The translations under genes were made by a program, and so were the position numbers. Under the pieces are notes generated by a model. It was not told where the DNA came from and ran no database searches. It worked only from the letters and a program-made list of their open reading frames with translations. From NCBI GenBank assembly GCA_026126065.1, contig JAHCJY010000005.1:189058-253057 (forward strand): 64,000 bases of DNA, read 5' to 3'. Positions 57,696 through 64,000 of this stretch are shown piece after piece (the first letter of the stretch is position 1; every line of letters starts with the position of its first letter). Source of the DNA: Bauldia sp. (GTDB taxonomy: Bacteria; Pseudomonadota; Alphaproteobacteria; Rhizobiales; Kaistiaceae).

Positions 57696-58777
57696 CCATC
57701 CTCCGTACGCAACAACAGGCTGACGCTCACCAGCATCGCGAGGATGACCGGAGCCCAAGCTGCGATCCCCGGTGGCACGATGCCGCTTCGTCCAAGATCG
57801 CCCGAAACTACCAAGAGGAGGTAAAGCATGAACCCGCTGGCCGCGCCAGCGATGGCCAGCCGCCCGATATGAAGCGTACGGGAGAAGCGAAGCGACACGA
57901 CGGCGGCGATAAGTACCATCGCCACAAGCAGAATCGGCAACGAGACCAGCGTGCTGAGCTGCATCCTGAGGTCGGTCGCGGGCAGCGCCGTCTGGCGCGC
58001 GATCTCGATGAGGCCCGGGAGTCGCCAGAATGCCACAGTGGCGGGATCGGCGAGTGACTCGTTGATCTGGGCCGCGGTCAGGTTGGTGTGGAGGCGGAAC
58101 TGCTCCCCCTCCCGCGCCGGCGCTCCGACCGGCGTGACGACGGCCCGGTTCATGACCCACTCGTCGCCCTCGAGGTCGGCGGTCCGAGCATCCACGCGGA
58201 GGCGCAGCGTACCGTCGTCGGCGAACACGAACGCGGTCACCCCGCCGGCGAGGCTGGTACCGTTGTTCCTGCTGCGCAGCGCACCGATGATCGACGGGCC
58301 GTCATCGCCGTTCTGCCGCAGCCAGACCTGCCCGCCCTCGCCGAAGCTGGCGGTCCGGACGAAGGCGCCGCCAAGCGGGACCGACAGTTCGCGCAGGGCG
58401 ACCGCGGCGGGATTGTAGACGGTGATGGCCAGGAGCCCGACGAGGAACGCGACGATCCCCGCCGGCAGCAGCATCTGCCAAGCCGAGACTCCGGCGGAGC
58501 GCGCGACCGTCAGTTCGAGCCGCCGGTTGAGCTGCACGAACGTGATCATCGCTCCGAACAGCACCGCGAAGGGGAGAACCGATTCGGCAAGGCTTGGGCC
58601 GCGGAGGAAGGAGACGGCGATCGCGGTCCCGGCCATCATGCCGGCCGTGCCGATGAACCGGGCGAGCTGCGTGAAGTCGATGATCGAGACGAGCACGATG
58701 AAGACGCCGAAGATGACCAGCGTGGTCTTCGCAAGCGTCCAGCCGATATGCCGCGACAGCGTGAAACCGATCCGCAT
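57692..58777 (-). CDS. lptG: LPS export ABC transporter permease LptG
   Basis: The 361-residue YjgP/YjgQ-family permease has three membrane helices near the N-terminus (including TLVIFGVFIVLVSIIDF), a large periplasmic beta-jellyroll and three C-terminal helices. FVQLNRRLELTVARSAGVS is the conserved coupling-helix region that contacts LptB. It overlaps the upstream lptF stop and the downstream lptD start, showing tight coupling. Confidence 0.94.
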   Translation of the reverse strand: MRIGFTLSRHIGWTLAKTTLVIFGVFIVLVSIIDFTQLARFIGTAGMMAGTAIAVSFLRGPSLAESVLPFAVLFGAMITFVQLNRRLELTVARSAGVSAWQMLLPAGIVAFLVGLLAITVYNPAAVALRELSVPLGGAFVRTASFGEGGQVWLRQNGDDGPSIIGALRSRNNGTSLAGGVTAFVFADDGTLRLRVDARTADLEGDEWVMNRAVVTPVGAPAREGEQFRLHTNLTAAQINESLADPATVAFWRLPGLIEIARQTALPATDLRMQLSTLVSLPILLVAMVLIAAVVSLRFSRTLHIGRLAIAGAASGFMLYLLLVVSGDLGRSGIVPPGIAAWAPVILAMLVSVSLLLRTEDG

Positions 58778-59922
58778 CAGGCGGCCCCGATCGCACGCTG
58801 GCGCCGAAACGGCCGCCGCAGCCAGTCCGGCCGCCGCGGGCTGCGGCCGGTCGCCAGCGCTGCGATGGGCAGACCGATGCCGAGGAGCGGGACGAGGTAG
58901 ACGGGCAGGAGGAGCGCGGGCGTGTCTTCGAGCGTCTCGCCGAAATAGAGGTTGGCCGCGACCAGAACGGCTGAGAATGCCGCGGTGCCCGTGGTGACGA
59001 GAACCCGCCCCTGGCGCGCCGAGCGCGGCGCCCCGAGGAACACCGCCGGGAGGAGGGCAAGGACGAGGACATAGAGCGGCTCGGTGAGCCGGCCGTGGAG
59101 TTCCGCGGCATACACGAACGGATTGGCCTGGTAGAGCGGATCGCTCAGGTCAGGCGCCAGGAGGTAGGGCAGCGGCCGCTCGCTCGGGCGAGTGCCGTCG
59201 GGGCCGCTTGAATTGGCAAGGCTGGCGAGGTCGAGCGGATATGTGTCGAACGCAATCACGGAGATCGCGTTCGAATCGGTGGCCCGTCGCTGGATCACAC
59301 CGTCCTGCATCAGCAGGAACTTCCCTTCCGCCCGGTCAACGACGGAGGCGGTCCGGGCGAGGTAGGCAATTGTCTGCGTCGGATCGTGACGGTCGAAGAC
59401 GAAGATCTCCTCGAGCCGGCCCCCAGGTTCGATCGACCGCACCTGCATCACCACGTCGCGGCCGAGCGAACGAAACTGTCCCGGGCGGATGAGCGAAGCG
59501 ATGACGTTGGCGTTCACCTCGGACAGCAGCCGGTTGGTCTCGCGCGCCGTGATCGGATGGAAATAGAGCGACGATGCCGCCGAAAGGAGGAAGACCGGGA
59601 TCGCAACGGCCAGGATCGGCCTCACCAGGATGCCGGGCGATCCTCCGGAAGCGTTGAGGCTGACCAGTTCCGAATCACCGTTCAGGCTGTTGAGCGTCAC
59701 GATGACGACGATGAGCATCGTCACCGGGGTAACGATCATGACCAGGCCGGGAACCAGCAGGAGCGATGCCTCGAGGAATACGCCCACGCCCTGGCCGCGA
59801 TCGGTGACCAGTGACAGCTGGCGTAGGGCCTGGGTGGCCCAGATCGTTATCGAAAACGCCGGAAATGCGACAAGGAACGCGCCCAGCAGCTTGCGGAAAA
59901 TGTAGCGCTGGACCAGATTCAT
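58777..59922 (-). CDS. lptF: LPS export ABC transporter permease LptF
   Basis: The 381-residue YjgP/YjgQ-family permease starts with [22 protein letters not shown]. It has the coupling region [21 protein letters not shown] and a periplasmic domain between two sets of three helices. With LptG and the ATPase LptB (not in this window) it extracts LPS from the inner membrane. It is the first gene of the lptF-lptG-lptD-surA-pdxA-rsmA series and divergent from pepA across about 190 bp. Confidence 0.94.
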   Translation of the reverse strand: MNLVQRYIFRKLLGAFLVAFPAFSITIWATQALRQLSLVTDRGQGVGVFLEASLLLVPGLVMIVTPVTMLIVVIVTLNSLNGDSELVSLNASGGSPGILVRPILAVAIPVFLLSAASSLYFHPITARETNRLLSEVNANVIASLIRPGQFRSLGRDVVMQVRSIEPGGRLEEIFVFDRHDPTQTIAYLARTASVVDRAEGKFLLMQDGVIQRRATDSNAISVIAFDTYPLDLASLANSSGPDGTRPSERPLPYLLAPDLSDPLYQANPFVYAAELHGRLTEPLYVLVLALLPAVFLGAPRSARQGRVLVTTGTAAFSAVLVAANLYFGETLEDTPALLLPVYLVPLLGIGLPIAALATGRSPRRPDWLRRPFRRQRAIGAA

Positions 59923-60114
59923 CGCGAAACAGGAAGTTCGCACGGACGCTCGTTCGCGCCCGGGAGCGGGCACGCCGGACGGCCGTCATGTCCAATGTCC
60001 CGATGGTGGCCCAGCGACCCCATCGGCCTCACGCCAGCCACCATCACCGATCGATCCGATCGCCCAGCCAACCCACGCGACCACACAAGGTCTGCCGCCG
60101 TCTTACAAGGGGCA

Positions 60115-61620
60115 ATGATGACTTCCGTTCCAGCCATCAATTTCGTGAAACCCGGCGGTGCCGTCAGGGGCACGGTGATCGTGTTCGCCGGTGACGGCCT
60201 GTCGCTCGGGCCGCAGGCGGCCGCCCTCGGCGCCAAGGCGCTGATCGACAAGGCAGCCACGCTTGCCGAGTTCAAGGCCAAGCCCCGGACGACCCTCGAC
60301 ATCCTTGCTCCCGACATCGCCGGCGTCGACCGGCTCGTGGTCGTCGGCTTCGGCAAGGGCGACAAGATGACCGGGCAGGACTGGCAGAAGCTCGGCGGCG
60401 CCGCCTACGGCGCGCTGCGCCGCGGCCAGGACGCGACGGTGCTGCTGGAGCGGCCGGATGGCGAGGACGGGACGGACGCGCCCGAGTTCGCCCTTGGCGC
60501 GATGCTGCGCGCCTATGGCTTCGACAAGTACAAGGGCGGGCGGCCGGGCCGGAACGACGAGGAATCGGAAGCCGCGAAGAAGCCTCCCGCGAGCGTCACG
60601 ATCGCGGTCGCGGATTCGGCGAAGGCAAAGCGCGCCTGGGCCGCCCGCCTGGCGGTGGGCGAGGGCGTCAACCTTGCCCGCGACCTCGTCAACGAGCCGG
60701 CCAACGTTCTTGGCACGATCGAATACGCCGACCGCGTGAAGGACCTCGAGGCGCTGGGCCTCTCCGTCGAGATCCTCGTCGAGAAGGATATCCGGAAGCT
60801 TGGCATGGGCGCGCTCCTCGGGGTTGCCCAGGGCTCCGTTCGTCCGCCGCGCGTCGCGATCATGACCTGGAGCGGCGGCAAGGCGAAGGACAAGCCGGTG
60901 GTGCTCATCGGCAAGGGCGTCGTATTCGATACCGGCGGCATCTCGATCAAGCCGGCCGCCGGCATGGAGGACATGAAGGGCGACATGGGCGGCTCCGCCG
61001 CCGTCGTCGGCACGCTCGCCACGCTGGCGCGGCGGAAGGCCAGGGCGAACGTCGTCGGCATCATCGGCCTGGTCGAAAACATGCCCGACGCCAATGCCAT
61101 GCGGCCGGGCGATATCGTCACGTCGATGTCGGGGCAGACCGTCGAGGTTCTCAATACCGACGCGGAAGGCCGCCTGGTCCTTGCCGATCTGCTCCACTAC
61201 AGCCAGCAGCGCTGGTCGCCGCGCCTGATGATCGACCTCGCGACCCTCACCGGCGCGATCATCGTGGCGCTCGGCCACCACTATGCCGGCCTGTTCTCGA
61301 ACGACGACTCGCTTGCGACCGCGCTGACCGCGGCCGGTGAAGCCTCAGGCGACCGCCTGTGGCGGATGCCGCTCGGCAGCGAGTACGACAAGGCGATCGA
61401 TTCCAAGAACGCCGACATGAAGAACATCGGCGGCCGGGACGGCGGCTCGATCACGGCGGCGCAATTCCTCAAGCGCTTCGTCAAGGATACGCCCTGGGCG
61501 CATCTCGATATCGCCGGAACGGCGATGGGCTCGCCGTCGAACGACACCAACCGGTCGTGGGGCTCAGGTTTCGGGGTGCGCCTCCTCGACCGGCTGATCG
61601 CGGACAACTACGAAGGATAG
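60115..61620 (+). CDS. pepA: Leucyl aminopeptidase (M17 family)
   Basis: The 501-residue metallopeptidase has a variable N-terminal macro-like domain and a catalytic C-terminal domain. The motifs are [30 protein letters not shown] and the family signature [14 protein letters not shown], which provide the two-metal site. It releases N-terminal residues from peptides in the cytosol; in E. coli PepA also binds DNA. Tandem ATGATG codons occur; either may serve. holC follows after one base, as in E. coli. Confidence 0.96.
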   Translation: MMTSVPAINFVKPGGAVRGTVIVFAGDGLSLGPQAAALGAKALIDKAATLAEFKAKPRTTLDILAPDIAGVDRLVVVGFGKGDKMTGQDWQKLGGAAYGALRRGQDATVLLERPDGEDGTDAPEFALGAMLRAYGFDKYKGGRPGRNDEESEAAKKPPASVTIAVADSAKAKRAWAARLAVGEGVNLARDLVNEPANVLGTIEYADRVKDLEALGLSVEILVEKDIRKLGMGALLGVAQGSVRPPRVAIMTWSGGKAKDKPVVLIGKGVVFDTGGISIKPAAGMEDMKGDMGGSAAVVGTLATLARRKARANVVGIIGLVENMPDANAMRPGDIVTSMSGQTVEVLNTDAEGRLVLADLLHYSQQRWSPRLMIDLATLTGAIIVALGHHYAGLFSNDDSLATALTAAGEASGDRLWRMPLGSEYDKAIDSKNADMKNIGGRDGGSITAAQFLKRFVKDTPWAHLDIAGTAMGSPSNDTNRSWGSGFGVRLLDRLIADNYEG

Positions 61621-61621
61621 C

Positions 61622-62068
61622 GTGACCGAGGTTTTGTTCTACCATCTGCAGCGCCAGCCGCTCGAAGCCGTCCTCCCAGGCCTTCTGGAGAAGACGCTCG
61701 AGCGGAACTGGCGCGCCGTGGTGCAGGCAGGTTCGGCCGAGCGCGTCGCCGCCCTCGACGCCCATTTATGGACCTATACGGACGAGTCCTTCCTGCCGCA
61801 CGGGACCGACGCCGAACCGGACGGGCAGGCGATCGTCCTCACGGCGGGGGACGGCAATCCGAACGGCGCGACGGTCCGCTTCTTCGTCGACGGCACCGTG
61901 CCCGTGGATGCGGCGGGATACGAGCGGGTGGTCATCATTTTCGACGGCAACGACCCGGCCGCCCTCGAATCCGCCCGCGGGGCCTGGCGCTCGCTCGTTG
62001 CGGAAGGACACGCGGCGACATATTGGCAGCAGAACGGCGAGGGGCGGTGGGAGAAGCGGGCGGGTTGA
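61622..62068 (+). CDS. holC: DNA polymerase III chi subunit
   Basis: The 148-residue protein matches HolC: VLFYHLQRQPLEAVLPGLLEKTLERNWRAVV, then LDAHLWTYTDESFLPHG and RVVIIFDGNDPAALESAR. Chi links the clamp loader to single-strand binding protein. The GTG start lies one base past the pepA stop, so the two are coupled. Confidence 0.94.
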   Translation: MTEVLFYHLQRQPLEAVLPGLLEKTLERNWRAVVQAGSAERVAALDAHLWTYTDESFLPHGTDAEPDGQAIVLTAGDGNPNGATVRFFVDGTVPVDAAGYERVVIIFDGNDPAALESARGAWRSLVAEGHAATYWQQNGEGRWEKRAG

Positions 62069-62215
62069 CCAAAGCCGCGCCAATGCTTGCCTTTTGCCGT
62101 TGCAGCCGCCGCTCTCAATTCCCAACTGTGGTATTCCGGTCATAGACGCTCGGTTGCGCCGGGTGGTAGTTTTGGAACAAGTGGAATAGCCAGCTTCGTC
62201 TGGCTGGAGGCGTGT

Positions 62216-63004
62216 GTGTCGGTGAAGCGGCTTCTCATGGCCAGTGTTGCGATCGTCGGGCTCGCCGTGCCCGCGATGGCGGCTGACGCCGTGCCGCCGG
62301 TCCCGCCGGTTGCACCCGTCGCTCCGCCCGTTGCGACCGGCTTCAGCTGGACGGGCCCCTATGTCGGTGCGTTCGGCGGCTATGGCTTCGGCCTTTCCTC
62401 CGCGACGGCGACGGGAATCGGGACCGACGGCGGGTTCGACGAGAACACGCTCGGCGCTACGCTGCCCGTCGGGACGCAGGGCCTCCTCGGCGGCATCACC
62501 GTTGGCTACAACCGCGATACCGGTGTGCTCCTCTTCGGCATCGAAGGCACGGCCGGCTACAACAATGGCGCCGGCGCCACGACGGTCACCCCCGGTATCG
62601 GCAACGTCGATCCGGACGGGACCGTGAACGACGATTTCGGCACCGTGAACTATGGCTGGTACGCCACGCTGGGCGGCCGCGTCGGTCTCGCAATGGACCG
62701 CACGCTCCTCTTCGCGAGCGCCGGCGGCGTCGTCACCCAGTACATCGCGACCTACGGCGATCTCGACAACCCCGGCCCGGCAGCGGATCCCAGCGACCTC
62801 ACGACCCTCACCGGCCCGCAGTTCGGCTACGTTCTGGGCGCCGGCGCCGAGTTCGCCTTCGATGCGAACTGGACGGCGAAGCTCGAGTACAACTACCTGA
62901 ACCTCGGCACGGACACGACGGGCAACCTCGATGGGGATACCTTCACCCATCGCAACAGCTCGCACCTGATCCGCTTCGGCCTCAACTACCTCTTCGGCAA
63001 CTAG
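62216..63004 (+). CDS. Outer-membrane beta-barrel protein (Omp25/Omp31-like)
   Basis: The 262-residue protein has a signal peptide (RLLMASVAIVGLAVPAMAAD), a Pro/Val-rich spacer and an eight-strand-type barrel opening with FSWTGPYVGAFGGYGFG, the hallmark of rhizobial and Brucella Omp25/31 proteins. Later strands include YNRDTGVLLFGIEGTAGY, YGWYATLGGRVGLAM, FGYVLGAGAEFAFDANWTAKLEYNYLNLG and the closing HLIRFGLNYLFGN. It is likely a major surface protein linked to membrane integrity. GGAGG precedes GTG codons at 62216 and 62222; the first was taken. Confidence 0.88.
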   Translation: MSVKRLLMASVAIVGLAVPAMAADAVPPVPPVAPVAPPVATGFSWTGPYVGAFGGYGFGLSSATATGIGTDGGFDENTLGATLPVGTQGLLGGITVGYNRDTGVLLFGIEGTAGYNNGAGATTVTPGIGNVDPDGTVNDDFGTVNYGWYATLGGRVGLAMDRTLLFASAGGVVTQYIATYGDLDNPGPAADPSDLTTLTGPQFGYVLGAGAEFAFDANWTAKLEYNYLNLGTDTTGNLDGDTFTHRNSSHLIRFGLNYLFGN

Positions 63005-63097
63005 GCTTCGGCGTCGCGTGTTCACTCTCCCTGCGCGATGACGAGATCGACGCAGGGCCACCACGTCGCCTTCTGCCGACAGATCCTTCCCAAACCT

Positions 63098-63229
63098 CGT
63101 CTTTGCCGGGCTTGACCCGGCAACCCATGATGAGTCGCATCACGGGTGATCGATGCGGTGATGCTTGCCGCATCGCTCCGAGCGGGCGGCGCGTCATCAT
63201 GGGTCCCCGGGTCAAGCCCGGGGAAGACG
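63098..63229. repeat. 132-bp composite palindromic (REP-like) element, copy 2
   Basis: Arms lie at 63098-63132 and 63195-63229 with a 62-nt spacer, the same dimensions as copy 1 at 1164-1295. Here the TTGCCGG-type hairpin is on the left and the CCCCGGG-type hairpin on the right, so the element is inverted relative to copy 1. CACGGG at 63141-63146 is the complement of CCCGTG at 1247-1252, and each is eight bases from the TTGCCGG-type arm. It fills the middle of the 336-bp gap between the convergent outer-membrane protein and ABC-F genes. The remaining bases of that gap show nothing recognisable. Confidence 0.85.
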
Positions 63230-63340
63230 AGTTTGAGAGGTCTCTCTCGCCAACGGGAGAGGCGATGAGCCCTGTGTCTTCGCACGCGCTTGCGCTGGGG
63301 CGAGTGGCGCCGGGACTGCGCCTGCTTCGCGCCCGAAGCG

Positions 63341-64000
63341 CTACCCCGCCATCGCCGCTTCGAGTTCGTCGCTCAGCGTCAGCCATTCCTCCTCGGCGGC
63401 CGCAAGCTTCTTCTGGGCGTCGGCCCGCTCGCGCGAGCGGAGCGTGACCGTGTTGCCGCCGGCAGCGTAGGTCGCGGGGTCGGCGAGGACGGCGTCGAGG
63501 CGCTGAATCTCCTTGTGAAGCGACGCCAGCAACGCCTCGACCTTCTTGATCTTTTGCCGGAGCGGTGCCGCCTGTTCGCGCCGTGCCGCCGCCTCGCGCC
63601 GACGCTCCTGCGCCGACTCCTTCGATCCCGCGCCGCCGGCGGACTTGTCGCCCCCGCCATCGCTCCCGCGCTCCTCGAGGATGCGGCGGCGGTAGTCCTC
63701 CATGTCGCCCTCGAAGCGCGACACGGTGCCGTTGGCAACGAGGAGCAGCCGGTCGACCGTGGCGTCGAGGAGGTGCCGGTCGTGGCTGATGATGATGACG
63801 GCGCCCGCGAAGTCCGTCAGCGCCTGGACGAGCGCCTGGCGGCTGTCGATGTCGAGATGATTCGTCGGCTCGTCGAGGATGAGGAGATTGACGCCGGGGA
63901 AGGCGGCGATGCCGAGGAGGAGCCGCGCCTTCTCGCCGCCGGAGAGTTCGCCGGTCGGCGTGTTCATCTTGTTGCCGGGAAAGCCGAGCGCGCCGGTGCG
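63341..64000 (-). CDS. ABC-F family ATPase, 3' part
   Basis: The gene runs off the right edge; 219 C-terminal residues are visible. They contain the second ATPase signature (GELSGGEKARLLLG), Walker B NLLILDEPTNHLDI with the ABC-F-typical EPTNHLD, and the H-loop in IIISHDRHLLD. A C-terminal coiled coil (about 125-210 of the visible part, rich in Arg/Glu/Lys) of the Uup/ABC-F type follows. ABC-F proteins are soluble and act on ribosomes; this one is probably a housekeeping translation factor, but its subgroup cannot be set without the N-terminal half and linker. Confidence 0.92.
   Translation of the reverse strand, partial: RTGALGFPGNKMNTPTGELSGGEKARLLLGIAAFPGVNLLILDEPTNHLDIDSRQALVQALTDFAGAVIIISHDRHLLDATVDRLLLVANGTVSRFEGDMEDYRRRILEERGSDGGGDKSAGGAGSKESAQERRREAAARREQAAPLRQKIKKVEALLASLHKEIQRLDAVLADPATYAAGGNTVTLRSRERADAQKKLAAAEEEWLTLSDELEAAMAG

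Overview
The window is high-GC chromosomal DNA (about 65-70% by eye, with lower patches) from an alphaproteobacterium, most likely of the order Hyphomicrobiales (Rhizobiales). The evidence is gene order rather than any one gene. The blocks LysM protein/Atm1-type ABC exporter/psd/pssA, guaB-rsmB-guaA, TPR protein-der, rpsF-rpsR-DUF2232-rplI with dnaB-alr-radA-cvpA-purF, fabD-fabG-acpP-fabF-mltG-yicC-gmk, and lptF-lptG-lptD-surA-pdxA-rsmA are all arranged as is usual in that order, and the outer-membrane protein near the right end is of the Omp25/Omp31 type. I cannot name a genus. I saw no rRNA, tRNA, CRISPR array, insertion sequence or prophage.

Layout. 0-7 kb: the 3' part of a citramalate/2-isopropylmalate-type synthase, a LOG-family hydrolase, a secreted Ig-like/LysM protein, an Atm1-type exporter, and the psd-pssA phosphatidylethanolamine pair. 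7-12.6 kb: GNAT, CsbD, a diheme cytochrome c lipoprotein, Ppx/GppA, the 23S rRNA methyltransferase RlmE and a DHA2 drug exporter. 12.8-19.9 kb: guanine nucleotide synthesis (guaB, guaA) enclosing rsmB, a VOC protein, a NYN-LOTUS protein, an MTA/SAH nucleosidase and a small secreted protein. 20-23.6 kb: a patch of clearly lower GC immediately 3' of guaA, with an alpha/beta hydrolase, a reductase-ArsR-membrane protein operon and a Phd/VapC toxin-antitoxin pair. 23.6-29 kb: an OmdA-type protein, a divergent methyltransferase/AraC pair, a glycosyltransferase and an RlmD-like RNA methyltransferase. 29-32.2 kb: panB, then the TPR protein and der.

32.2-46 kb is one long minus-strand series: rpsF-rpsR-DUF2232-rplI, then a lipocalin-like protein, two tandem cyclopropane-fatty-acid synthases and a SnoaL-like protein, then dnaB-alr-radA-cvpA-purF-SDR. 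46-52.6 kb is the divergent fatty-acid synthesis and cell-wall operon. 52.5-60 kb is the convergent lipopolysaccharide-transport operon (lptF, lptG, lptD, surA) with pdxA and rsmA. 60-64 kb: pepA-holC, an outer-membrane beta-barrel and the 3' part of an ABC-F ATPase.

Envelope lipid functions recur: PE synthesis (psd, pssA), fatty acids (fab), cyclopropanation (two cfa genes) and LPS export (lpt). The most notable unexplained structures are: a 132-bp composite palindromic element present twice in opposite orientations at the two ends of the window; a GCGAATAG-repeat hairpin in the ribosomal operon; the low-GC patch beside guaA; two candidate leaderless mRNAs (guaA and arsR); and the cfa tandem in the rplI-dnaB block. 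I did not find a convincing new multi-gene defence or biosynthetic system; most of the window is conserved core genome.
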